Shown here: positions 1-11,334 of the stretch, piece after piece
Numbering within the stretch: position 1 is the first letter of the stretch
Layout of the letters: each line of letters begins with the position of its first letter
NCBI RefSeq assembly: GCF_026151205.1
Contig: NC_087072.1
Span: 21,666,103-21,730,102, forward strand
Origin: Bolinopsis microptera
Taxonomy: Eukaryota; Ctenophora; Tentaculata; Lobata; Bolinopsidae
Direction: 5' to 3'
DNA: 64,000 nucleotides
The notes under the pieces: generated by a model
What the model was told of the DNA's origin: nothing
The model's database searches: none
What the model saw: the letters and a program-made list of their open reading frames with translations, nothing else
Program-made: the position numbers and the translations under genes

Positions 1-2603
1 TTATCAGTCCTGTTGGAACAGTAAATAATTTAAAGTACTATATAACTTACTCAGTACCTGCCTATAAAATTAATAAGTATTCAGTCTCTTTCTGTCTCTC
101 TTAAATACTTACTCTCCAATTTTAATTAGTTCATATCGACAAATTTTAAATTTCTAGAGGCGCGGTCATTTATCAAAAACTGGATACTTTGTTGCCACTC
201 CTACTTTTCCACTTATCAATTATGACAAATTCAGATTTAAAAACTAAATCATTTAAACCAATATATCGCTCTCTCTCATTCTATCTTGCACAAAGAACCA
301 AGCTACGAACTTTAAATACAGTTCAATAAGGTGGGAATTGTTTAGAAACAATGTGGGAATTGTTTAGAAACAATGTGGAAGTGAAGTGCCAGTGGATAGT
401 GGGTACGTGGAGTAATCTTACAACATGTATCTAATACGCTTCCTTTTCTAACTGCGACTCCTCGGGAAGAAGAGCTTGTTTAACGTCGGGTTTCCTGTCT
501 GCATTTCTAGCAATATTTCCTAGGTGACATAACTTTCTCTATCCAGCAGTAACAATATTTCCAAATATCTCCCGAGAAGAGACTTGTATATCGGTTCTAT
601 ATAACTACCTAAAAAAAATGTGTAGCGTTGTTTTTTCAGCTGTTCACGCCATCACTAGTCCACGAACCAAGTCGCAGAAGCCTCAAATTTTATCCTAGGA
701 ATTTGACGAAATGGCCAGCCGGTATCGTGCATCATTTACAAAAATAGTAGACAGCAAAAGTGTATTTAACGTATGTTTTAAGTTATATCGTGGTTGGAGA
801 GATATATCTGTCAATTTAATTAATCTGCGCTCGGTTTATCCTAGATATTTGCTTATAGAATATATTTTACGGACCAATCATCAATATTTACGTTTCACCA
901 AAAATTGATCTCTTAAGTTTTACCAAATATGTATTGGTATGTACATTTCATTGAACCGATACCGTAAAAAGAGCCGATCACTAGGAGATCTTTCTCCGTC
1001 ATTCCTTTGAGTATCTTGGCATGATTTAACGACCTACAAAACCTGCCATATATTACATTGTTTTAAAATTAGCAGCTTAAATACATCTTGATAAACGTAA
1101 ATACATCTACGATTTCCTTATTCAAATCGCATTTGACGACTAGAGAATTTTGATGGCAAGATATCAGAAATGTTGTTTCAGCTTCAAGGCCAGTAAATGC
1201 ATATATTTATGAAGGAGTAAGTAGAGACAATAAATCGCGGCCGTGCGTTCCAAGCACATGACACCCGTAATGTGGCTCCCGTATAAGGTGACTCAGACAA
1301 GGCAAATCACAACGCATCAATAACATCATGGATTTGCGTGTAAAACGGTGTAAATGGGTGTTTGGCCCATTCAGAGTGTTCAATGTGGTCCCCGTTTTAT
1401 TTTATTACTGCCGGTACTGTTTGATATTATTCTACATTAACCAGCATAAAGAGCCAAGAGCCATATCAAATACAATTATATACTTCGTAGCAGATAGCTG
1501 TTAGCTACCAAGCCACGTACCATAGTATCTCGCTATAATTGCTCTACCTTAACTGTGAAGGCGGATTTCTATCCCTATTATTTCGGAAGGTCTGCATAAA
1601 ATTATAGATTTATCAGAATTTCAGAAGATTTAATCATCTCTGTATTTTATCGATGAAGTTTGATTACAGCTCTCTTGAATATTATATGATTCTATTAATC
1701 TATCGATGTTTCGGGAATTTCTTATAAATTTACATAAGTTTCCGTCCGCATTCTTTACATAGTCCTGCAGGTTATCTTGTTAAATTTAAACATATCTTGC
1801 ACTTGACGCAAATTCTTTCCATTTACTTTATTCAAAATTCAGTCTTACAGACACATTACAATTCAATTCTGTAAGGACAAATTAGATTATTTTGACAGCC
1901 TCTAATCTGCCTAACATTTTAATTAAATATATTTGAATTGTAATGTGGCAATTGCTAAACCGTGTCTGAGTTTGTTAGATTACCTCCAAAGTCACGGATA
2001 TGATAGTGCTCATTTAAATTGTAAACCTTCGCCTATTAATAGTTTAATAAAGTAGCATAACGTTACCATTTTCCTGGCTTCTGAATACCTCGCCTAACTA
2101 AACTCACAACACTAAACCTCACGGAGCCTGACATGTTCCAACTGTAGACTGACAATTTGTTACTAACAGACTAAATTAAATAGTTTCCATTTGGAGAGAG
2201 GGACTATAAACCCCCCTGATTAAGCCTCAAACACCTCAACCGACTGAAGTGTTTTATTAGAAGGTTGCAGTAAATACCACACCCGTAGTTCTAGTAAGAA
2301 GGTAGCAATAAAACTTGGGGCTGCAAGGTGTGGTCCTCGTGACCTGAACACACACTAAAAATAGGCATCCAGGTCACGTGATATGGTATCCAGGTAATTG
2401 AAAGTGGAGGAATGTGAGCATCCTGGTAGTGAGTGTGAGAATGTACACGTGTGTATCGTGTACAGTCCCCATCGTCCCAACATAAACAGTGCTCAACGTG
2501 TAAAAACAATACCTAGTTACTGTAGCACGTGACACCCTAATAAGGTCACTATTTTAAATTAATAATTGTTTACTTAAGAGTGTCTTATATATCACCACTG
2601 AAT

Positions 2604-2697
2604 TGTCGTACGTGGCCGAGTGTGCCAGTAAGACCGGTACAAGCAGCCAGTTTCAACTGGTTCCCAGGTCTCGTGTTCGGGCCGGACTCTCCTGTGA
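2604..2697 (+). repeat. Possible tRNA-derived SINE head
   Basis: An A-box-like TGGCCGAGTG at 2613-2622 is followed about 50 nt later by a B-box-like GTTCGGGCC at 2675-2683. This spacing is typical of a class II (Leu/Ser-like) tRNA promoter, and the segment between can partly pair. A clean acceptor stem and anticodon are not evident, so a tRNA-derived SINE or a decayed tRNA pseudogene is likelier than a working tRNA gene. No second copy was seen in the window. Confidence 0.25.
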
Positions 2698-2859
2698 TTT
2701 GATTGGCTAACACGGACCTAGTGGTACGGGGAAGAGATAGTTTTTGCACTTATAGTGATTTCTCACAGCATGATATATATTTATTATGTGTGTGTACACA
2801 GAAAAAGGTACCAGCCGCGATAGCTAGGAAACGGGCCGATAGTAGGTAGTGGTGTGCTG

Positions 2860-2889
2860 AGAGAGAGAGGGGGAGAGAGAGAGAGAGAG
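2860..2889. repeat. (GA)n microsatellite
   Basis: An interrupted run of GA dinucleotides lies in non-coding DNA. Confidence 0.8.
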
Positions 2890-3293
2890 CATTCTCCAAG
2901 TGAGAGTGCCTAAAACCGTGTCAACACTATGAGTAGAGGTATTGCTTTATAGGGGCGTCACGTGCTATTAAAACTCAGAACGGCACCGCTCAGCATTGCT
3001 CTACATTAGGCTAACATGCGACCCTTTTAAACCAAGATAGTTTATTAATATTAGATAGATCCATACCCGCATGGTGATGAAGCAACTTTAAAACCTACTT
3101 CCCGATTCCAGCATAAACTTCTCCGGAATTCCTATGTGAATCACTGCTGAATTCTTACATATGCTACTGCTTAATAACCATATCTTGCCCGTATATTTCG
3201 ACAGAAACTGCTCTTAGATTTCAACAGAATCAACTCGTTAATTTCGAATAAACTAGAAACGGCAAAAGATAACGTTCTGTAATTAGCTCACAC

Positions 3294-4676
3294 CTTGATT
3301 GAGTAACTTGACAGCAACCTCCAGAATGGTTCTGCAGTGACCCAAACCATGTCTAATATCTGTATCCAGTGCAGAGTGCTGGGCCATGGAGTGTAGGGAG
3401 TTATTTCTGATGTCAACAGCCGGGAACCGGAGGTGGAATTCTTTCCTGGAAGAGTGATCTGTATTGAGTGAAATTCTTTCAAGGACAATTGGATCAGTTT
3501 GCAGTGACAACTGCCATTACTAACACGTGACGAAGTGATGAGCTGTTCAGCTGTTAGAGCACCGCTAGTGTTCTCCGAGAAAGGTGTAAAAATGGAAAAA
3601 AACAGGTCTGTACCAGAAATAAGTAGATTAGACCGCCCGACAAGGCCAGAAAAGGGAAAAGTTTGAGGAAGTAGTCTAAGCAGAAAGTGCTAAAGAGAAA
3701 GTGTTACAATGCACTAGGTGTACGTTTGGTACTAGGAAAATCTGCTTGAGTCGTGTAAAGTACCTGATGTCAGTAAAAGTGTTACAGTGAGTGGAGAGGG
3801 CACAGTCCCGTCTCACAGAGTCAGGGTGGAGACATTGTCTGAGGTGAGAAGGACCATCACAGATCACTCGCACGTTCCCTCCAATTTGGGTCAGGTATTG
3901 GTTGAACTGAAGGTAAGGGTTGGGTAAAAGTGTCTTTTGTAAGCATTCGACCTCATAACATTAACAAAGCCATGCTTTGTGCTGAAGACGTGTTATTATT
4001 GTTGTTACCAGTGATCCCTGGCCATACGCTATCATTTGCAAAGAAAACGAAAGATCGCATGTGGTAAGTTTTACCTTAGTAATAGCTTCTTGGAACGTTA
4101 CGCCCTTGTCAATCTCTTGTTGAGTAATGCCTATTTGCATTTGCAGGGATGGGGTAATGCTCTGTTCAGACTTGATTATCGAATCTTGACCATCCAGCAA
4201 CTAAAATTAGAAAATGAAGGGTGTTAATTGTCTTAACCATGTTAACTATACCCTAGGAGAAATTAAAAGAAAATGTGAGTACGATCAAGGGTAATATGTC
4301 AAAAAGTCATTTTACTGACGACAAAAAAAGGGGAACTAACTGGTGAAACTAACAACTTACCTGTTTCTCAGTAACATTAAGTGCTTGGTATGCGATGTAA
4401 ATTACTTCTTTCTCATCTGAGCCCATGTACTGTCCCTGGACTCCTGAAAAAGACCATCGTAATTAATACGCTATTTACAACATTGTTTTCGTGTTGCAAA
4501 ATTTTATAATTCAAACACGTGTTACACTGGAGACTACAGTAAATAATAAATTTAGTAAAGTGCATAATTCTAAAGAAAAGTATTGTATATATAAAGGGGT
4601 GTAAATAAAATTATTATTCATCAATCTAACCTGACGTTGTGCAATGGACTGCAACAAGGAAATCATTCTCAGCCAT
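3294..4676 (-). CDS. ESRP: ESRP/Fusilli-like splicing regulator, N-terminal exons (partial)
   Basis: Five exons are bounded by AG and GT: 4631-4676 (start codon, MAENDFLVAV), 4361-4443, 4075-4161, 3764-3906 and 3294-3510. The first four join in phase. The peptide carries the signatures of the N-terminal RNase-H-like (DnaQ-fold) region of epithelial splicing regulatory proteins: GSDEKEVIYIAYQ, then ITQQEIDKG, then FQEAITKFNQYL, then an HLRQCLHP block before FTDIR. The exon at 3294-3510 ends with HCRTILEVAVKLLNQ, which resembles the segment just before RRM1 in ESRPs. Members of this family are nuclear RNA-binding proteins with three RRMs that control alternative splicing; the RRM exons are not in this window. 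The 5' exon follows a good acceptor (CAGTACAG), so a 5' UTR exon or spliced leader probably lies upstream. The junction between 3764-3906 (ends phase 2) and 3294-3510 (best frame begins phase 0) is unresolved, and a small exon may be missing. Confidence 0.62.
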
Positions 4677-7600
4677 CTCTACTGTACTGGAGTCAAAAAA
4701 TATCAGTGATCAAAGACAACTATCGAACACATTGACATGTTAAAAAATATTATTTCGAATATTTTCCAATCAAGCCTTATAAGATCTCCTCAAACACTAC
4801 TAATACTTCAATACAATTGCAATTTGAAAGAGGACTTTTGTCGCTAAGTGATGTAAACATCTGAATATATAGAATTCATTTAAATAGTTAAGACTTATCA
4901 TCAAGCAAAAATTCAGAATAAAAGTTTAAATAGTATATATAGCATAGAATGGCCTCTTACTTCAACGCTGTAATAGTAAATTATATTTTACAGGCTGAAA
5001 CGGTACAGAAATAATGTGAAGCGATTTGAATTGACCTTAAATAAGCACTCTGGTCAACTCATCCTATTTAAGGAATACTAATCACCAAATCTATTAATTC
5101 ATGCACAATGACATCTCATATTTCACCTCTTGATAGTAAGTATTAAATTAATCGATATATCATTAATTCTAAATGATTGATTCACTTGTCTGATTCAATA
5201 TTCATCTTGAATTTCATAAACATATTTGATATCATGTTAAGTAATTATTCAAGTTCGTTTAAGTAATTGAAGATTAAATTTAACTGATTGAACAAGACCT
5301 ATAATTATTCAGTTTAGGGGTTTAAACAGTGATGATCTGAGAACTTGATAGGCTGTAAATTAAAGATCTATGTAGTTCCATCCGGCATCCTGATTTACTT
5401 TTCCTTGATATACCAGGAAATTATACTTACTGGTTGTACAAATTCTTAATATTGAAAATGTACATCAAACACCAAAAAAAGATTTTTTAAATAGTTTATG
5501 TGGCAATCTGTTTATACAAATGGTGGTAGCATCTACTATCTAAAGACCACTGACCATCTAAGACACCACTATAGCCGTTATAAATGACATCTGTGGATGG
5601 TATAATCGGCTGCAGAGATAAACAAATTTTGATGGAATGATTGAACAGTCATAAAACAAAAAGCCTCAGAGTAGTCCATGGTACCAGGAACAATATAGTA
5701 TTCAGTAAATACCAGGAACCAGGAACTTAACTAAATATTATTCAGTAAATACGACCATAGAAAGGCCATAGAAGCCATTAACTAGAACACTGTCTTGACA
5801 AATAATATGATATATATCAGTTAAAAAATCTAATAGTATTAACGCTATGAAATTTGTATATAAAAATATTTAGACATTCTATGAATGGAAATAGCTGCTA
5901 TTATTTATAACAAATCTAAGTAAGACATTTTTTAGGCATATTACTCCATGTAATAGGTACGATATATAGTTTTGTTTGACTGAAGCCATCTTTAAATTGA
6001 GAAAATTATTCATTGTGGACTGTAGCAAGGCTGGGATCTTTTAAAGATAAGTTTTGGATCATGGATGGAAATGGAAATCATATTATATAGAAATTTCAAC
6101 ATTTGAATGTGCTCCCAAGTAGCTGATCGGTTATTTTTTATCAGCACAATTACATCTTCCATGGTATTGAAGATAAGAATCTTATGGTTTATTGCCTTGA
6201 AGTCTGGAGCTCTGCATAAATTTATTAAGACTACTTTTCCTGATAATGTATATATCTATATTATATTTTAAACTTGACGAAATTTCCCCGGTAACGGGGA
6301 CATAGAAGAAAAAACACCGAAAATCGACCTCAAAATGACCCTCTGGTGAAGCCAAACCCAGCTCGCAAATGGAGTTGAAACCTCGCCATTTTTAGCAGGG
6401 TTGTAGAAAAAGGATAGGAATAGGCTATAGCATTCTTAGAATTTTGATTTAGGCTTTAGATTTTTTATAATTAACGTCGGAAGTGAGGTTAAATAATCGT
6501 TATAATAATGGCGTTATTTTAGCAAAGGTTTACTGCGCTGTTGCGTAGCAACGATAAAAATGCACGTGCGCCAGCAACCACAGATTAACAACGCGCGTTG
6601 TTATGCTGTATGCTACGTCATAATTTCAAAACTAGCTCACATTTACGCTCACGCTATGACTTCTTATAACTTTGTTTGTGATTGCAATATTTTGATGCAG
6701 TAAAAAGTATCGATACTTTTTTTTTCGATACTAAATTCGCTAGAGCTACACACAATGCTGACATTACGCCGCGCACACACAATCAACAAAAATATTGTTG
6801 TTTTCTAATTACGCAAATAACTTTGCGCAGTTAAACATTTTAATTGCCTGGCAATAATTCAATTGACTGTCATTCTCGATTGAAATATCAGAATTTCACA
6901 ACTAGCTCACATTTACCCTCATGACGCTATATACCTATATATATTTATAACTTTGGTTGTGATTGAAATTTTTTGATGCGGTAAAAAGTATCGTTTTGGG
7001 GCTATATGATGAAGATAAATTAAAACATAACTGATGCTTAAAATTTCCTCGAACAAAGCTTTCGACTAGCGGCGGGTTTCTAGTTATTATATATGTAAGC
7101 TCACCCAGGCTGATTCATCGGATAACCACTAATAACATGTAACTTACTGAACATGACAATGATGTAGGCGACAAATTGACAATTATTTTGCACAGTGCAA
7201 GATAATTCCCAATTTGTTGCACCATGAAACAGGTGAACCTTAAAATGGAGTCTGTTTTTCTGATAAGAAAAAATCTTGTGCAAGACATACATCTAGCTGA
7301 AAAACGACAGTGACTAATATTAATTGTAAACGGGGATTGAAAAAGGATTGTATCACTTTTGTCGATGACTAAATGGGTGCCTTGAGATTCTTTATATAAG
7401 CAGTATTAAATAAGCAGATTACATCTATACATTAAACTCAAAAGCTTCATTGGATCTTTGAAAAATCGTTGCAATAAGTATAACACATTGTTTACTTAAT
7501 ATCACATTTAGTTTTTTAAATTGCTTGGAGATAAACTTGCATACAAACTTTCAATTAAATAAATTACTTCAATCAATTTAGCTTAACAAAAGAGAAAACG

Positions 7601-8570
7601 TTAAACACATCCCAGTTCAATTTGTAACGGAGTTTTATATTAACAGGAAAAGATGTGACAGAGTCAATATATTTTAATGTTGCCATGGGGTGGCAAGTCT
7701 CCATACATTATAGTCCGATAGTTTCACTGCATGATAATATATCAACACAGATTTTTCACCACAAAACGGATTTTTACCAAGATTTGATTGTTTATGGGAA
7801 TACTGCTATTATTCATCCAAATGTGCCTTTGGCCTTAGTCTTTTAAACAATGAACAAAATAAAAGTGATCGATACAATACACTTCGTAAAAATTGGATCA
7901 AACTGCTCTGTATATCATCAGAGATCTAAATTTTCTGTGACTACAAATTAAAAACGGAGTATGTTGCATGGGTGATGGGGTATATTTTCCGACCCACAAC
8001 AAAAATATAAATTTAAGATTGACACACATTTTTAGAGACCAAATTTAAAATTCTATACTTTAAATAGTATAATAAAATCTATAAAAAATTCCATATTGAC
8101 AGGCTTAGAAAAATAAATAATCGCAATTGATGATTGAAATCAAATTTCTTGTTTCACCACCTTCATGACCAAACAAAATATTGTATACTAAAAATTAAAT
8201 GCTGAAACGTTTCGTCGCTGAAATGACTCTGTAAAATATCGAGCGCGCACACAAAGCTATACAAATATTTATTTACCCTAGGCCAAAATAAGTTTACCGA
8301 CTGAGCCCAGTGGGCCATTTCAATAAGTTTATTGGTTACGGTTAGGGTCAGGTTTAAAGTAAGGGTTTGGGTTTGGGATAGGACTAGGAAATCAAAGTAT
8401 CGCAACGGCCGACGTGTTATTTCATATTTGATAAAGTCAAGCTATGTGCTATAGCATATAAACTATTATTTCTATGTTAATATTTTCCCTGATCGATTAT
8501 GACTTTTGTGTTATTAGGCACACACATAAATGTTGCTATATTATTTTAACTTGCACTACACACTAAAGTG
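4677..8570. other. AT-rich non-coding region upstream of ESRP
   Basis: No supported gene. It holds simple AT-rich DNA and a diverged repeat pair at about 6625-6720 and 6885-6998. Both copies share an ACTAGCTCACATTTA stretch and a later GTAAAAAGTATCG stretch. The pair is separated by about 265 bp and is probably a remnant of one repeat family. Confidence 0.5.
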
Positions 8571-8576
8571 TAAAGG

Positions 8577-8609
8577 AAATGCTGCTAACTGCTGCTAACT
8601 GCTGCTAAT
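8577..8609. repeat. 10-bp tandem repeat (GCTGCTAACT)n
   Basis: About three copies of GCTGCTAACT lie at the left edge of the GC-rich repeat mosaic. Confidence 0.8.
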
Positions 8610-9020
8610 AGCCTGCTGCGACAGGTTGCACTTTTTTGCTGTTTGATTAGTTTGTCGCGGCCTTGTTGGTGGCGCGGGCCAGCCGGCGTTTTTGTTAGCG
8701 CATGCCCATATGTACAGTCATGTTCTTTGCTGTTTGGCACTGTAGGTTCGCACTGTGTACGCAGAGCCCTTGCGCTTGTAGTGGCGCGCGCCTGCTTCCC
8801 GGCGGTTTACTTGTGTGGGTTGTAAACCTACATATTTGCCATTGTCAATGGACTAACCCAGCGCGCCCTTTTTCGTTACCTTGGGACCCACAGGGAGAGC
8901 TGAAAACAGGTTTTCGATCAAATGCTGCCATTTGTAGTCAAACTTCGCCAACAGTTGCTCTCATCCAATGAAATCACTGCATTTTGTAAATCAGTATGCA
9001 AAATTGAATTACATATATTC

Positions 9021-9103
9021 TTACTGGGCCGCGCTCAGCCTGTCATTCCGCCTAATCTGTTGTTTATCAACATTAAAGCCTGGGGTCCTCAACGCTCAAG
9101 TAA
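9021..9103 (-). mobile_element. MITE family 1 copy (hAT-like)
   Basis: Reads TTACTGGGCCGCGCTCAGCC at the plus-strand left end and GTAA at the right end. It is flanked by the direct repeat CATATATTC at 9012-9020 and 9104-9112, consistent with an 8-bp target-site duplication plus one chance base. It shares the conserved inner stretch AGATTAGGCGGAATGACAGG (on its minus strand) with the other copies. Confidence 0.75.
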
Positions 9104-9263
9104 CATATATTCATATGCGAAGCTTGGCTTACATAATGCAGCGATTTCATTGGACGAGATCAGCAACTTTTGGCGACGTTTGACTACACATGGCAGCGTT
9201 TGATCGAAAACCTGGTTTCAGCTCCCCCTGTGGACCTCAGGCTATTATATTTATGTTTATAAT

Positions 9264-9296
9264 TTACCTGGGGACCTCAGGCTATTATGTTCATAA
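9264..9296 (+). mobile_element. MITE family 1, left half, interrupted
   Basis: Left terminus TTACCTGGGGACCTCAGGCT followed by ATTATGTTCATAA. It is broken exactly where MITE family 2 has inserted, so the nesting order is family 2 into family 1. A second, more decayed left half lies just before it at about 9227-9262. Confidence 0.65.
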
Positions 9297-9389
9297 TTGT
9301 AGGTTTACAACCTACCAGGACGCGCGCCGAGTTGGACTCGTCGACGGTCCAATATATGGAACAGATATTTTACGAGTATCACCCGTTAA
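9297..9389 (+). mobile_element. MITE family 2 copy, 93 bp
   Basis: Starts TTGTAGGTTTACAACCTACC (a 7-bp-stem terminal hairpin) and ends CACCCGTTAA. The 8-bp direct repeats GTTCATAA flank it at 9289-9296 and 9390-9397. Other copies are at 41909-42002 and 49254-49347. Terminal inverted repeats are weak. The 8-bp duplication suggests mobilisation by a hAT-type transposase; other superfamilies with 8-bp duplications are possible. Confidence 0.75.
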
Positions 9390-9398
9390 GTTCATAAA

Positions 9399-9531
9399 TT
9401 GTAGCGCGATGCGTTGCTGTGCCGCGCCGCGCACTCAATGAGGCTTCTCAATGAGGCTTCTCTGGCTAGATCGGCGAGATGCGCTACTGTGCCGCGCCGA
9501 GCTGCCATGAATTGACATCGTCAATTAAGTT
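9399..9531 (+). repeat. GC-rich repeat unit (GCGATGC family)
   Basis: Starts TAGCGCGATGCGTTGC, contains GATCGGCGAGATGCGC and ends near ATTGACATCGTCAATTAAG. Related units lie at 41358-41430 and 41596-41697. Function unknown; non-coding. Confidence 0.6.
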
Positions 9532-9568
9532 TACTGGGCCGCGCTCAGCCTGTCATTCCGCCAAATCT
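9531..9568 (-). mobile_element. MITE family 1, solo right half
   Basis: Inverted right terminus TTACTGGGCCGCGCTCAGCC followed by TGTCATTCCGCC. The matching left half is absent. Confidence 0.6.
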
Positions 9569-9599
9569 TTATTCGGGCTGAGTGATTTACGACCTCCAT

Positions 9600-11120
9600 C
9601 GCCTCAGAAAAAATGGCAGTACGCTCATTGGAAGTTGATGTGCGCGTGACCAGCATTCACGTGATCATTTAGAACCAATTGGGGCCTCAGAAAAGACACG
9701 TGCACGCAAACTGCCAATTGGAGAAAAGTAACGTATTAGCTAGAGGAGCCGCGCGCTGAGTTAGATTGTAAAATTTGATTATTGGATTGTAAAATCGAGC
9801 GATATGAGTGTCATCAGTGATGTGCTGCTCACTGCACCTCGTGTTACTGTTATCACACTGCACAGTAACTTCGGTACCTCCTTCATGTTTATGTTGTTCC
9901 TGTAGTTAAGATATATTTTGATGACCTTTTCGATTGCTCGTACGACATTTTTAAAAAATCGTCCAGTTGTCTACACTTGTTTATATTTAGCTGCCCGACA
10001 TTTACTTCGTTTAAAGACCCTAGCGAAAGATGTTAGCTTTACTTAATATCAAAGTAACATGGTCCTGTCATGACTACCACTCTGATGAGGGATGGTTTAG
10101 TTTGTCAATCAGTTTGCAGTTATATCTGAAGATTTTCTTTTATATACTCATGCTATGCATTTGAATTAAATTTCCGAACTAAGATCGTGTTACTTAAATC
10201 CAAATCAAGAGGTTCAGGGTTCAGAAGGAACAAAATATGTCAGATTGATGTTGACCATTATACTGTCTGTTTGTAGTTTTTATTTCTTTCGGACTGCCTG
10301 TTCGGGCCCGGCTACTTTTTGTCGTTTTCAAAGAAGGCCTGTGATCGAAAGAAATCTCTTAGATGTGATCTATAGATTAGTTCTGCCCTGCACCTTTTTC
10401 CTTTACAGTTAGTGTCAAAATTCTGAATTGGATCGTAGAAAAACGCTTTAATGGTCTGATATTCATACTGTACAATCTTTGATGATGGATTAAGATATTT
10501 AATCCTAGTTATTACTTATTTAATAGATCGCATTGTGATGGAAATCATGTGTTCTCGTACTCTATATTAGTCACTTTGTCCTTAATCCTAGATGTTGTAA
10601 AATATTTAGTTTGTTTTAACATTTTTGCAAGAATAGATTAGTCTCTCTGAATTGAAATCGGGAGTTAATCTATATAAATTAATTTTTAAAAAAAGGAAGC
10701 AACTCACGGTATCACTCTCATAAGAGACATGTTTCATCATTTACCGGAGTTGCAACCAAATATACACAATAAGGTTTGGTACTTTATCCGTACCTCCCCT
10801 TTCATAGAAATAATAGCAAAAATATACACCTATCTTTAAGAGATCAACATCTGATATAAAACATTCGATCAACCAAAATTAAAACAATTTTCCTGTTAAT
10901 AATTTATCTATATAAATTATCCTTTATTGTGAAATGCTTTGAGAGCGTCATAATTTGCTGTGTCTGATCTTACATATCAGTAGTGTGGATCGAACCAAAC
11001 GTTTGATTTGTTTCTGTTAGTATCTGTGCTTTGTTTAACCACAGGATACTTTTTTCCCCAAATTTTACAGTCATCCTCCCAGACAATTATATTCTATATT
11101 ATGTTATCTTTTACAGAGTA
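9600..11120. other. AT-rich non-coding region
   Basis: No supported gene or structured repeat; the short open frames lack features. It ends at the 3' tail of the LINE on the minus strand. Confidence 0.45.
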
Positions 11121-11122
11121 TT

Positions 11123-11162
11123 GGATACAAGGATACAAGGATACAAGGATACAAGGATACAA
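11123..11162 (-). repeat. LINE-A 3' tandem tail (8 bp x5)
   Basis: Five perfect GGATACAA units on the plus strand (TTGTATCC in element sense). They lie about 170 bp beyond the ORF2 stop and serve as the 3' terminus of the element. Confidence 0.8.
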
Positions 11163-11334
11163 AAGTGATAATTACTTTATTGAGTACACAATAGTTGTAA
11201 TTCTGAAATAATTTAAGTTACACAATTCTAATTATTTATAAGTGTGTAGGGATAATTTAGAAATGTTATATATAATGCTAGTTTTAGAAAAATAGATAAA
11301 TTGAGTTTGTATGGTTCAATCTTATTTTAAGGTC

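Larger units (their letters stand above)
1..3293. other. Non-coding stretch, probable ESRP intron or 3' side
   Basis: No exon with convincing protein similarity was found on either strand. The ESRP RRM exons expected downstream of the exon at 3294-3510 are not visible here, so this is probably a long intron with the rest of the gene beyond the left edge. It contains a short GA microsatellite near 2860-2889, a tRNA-like segment near 2604-2697 and several CACGTG sites (near 2378, 2523 and 2945). The short open frames have no recognisable domains. Confidence 0.5.
8640..9570. repeat. GC-rich mosaic of short mobile repeats
   Basis: A GC-rich island in AT-rich surroundings, built from pieces that recur at 41.3-42.3 kb. 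These are a unit with AGAGCCCTTGCGCTTG (8764 and 41447), a unit with GATCGGCGAGATGC (9465, 41397, 41656), the roughly 80-bp MITE family 1 and the 94-bp MITE family 2. ORFs across it overlap in all frames and look like by-products of base composition. It is best read as nested non-autonomous elements rather than a gene. Confidence 0.65.

Noticed and set aside
8643-9441. Several overlapping frames of 60-93 codons in the GC-rich island
   Set aside because: Open in several frames at once because of base composition, and crossed by MITE borders.
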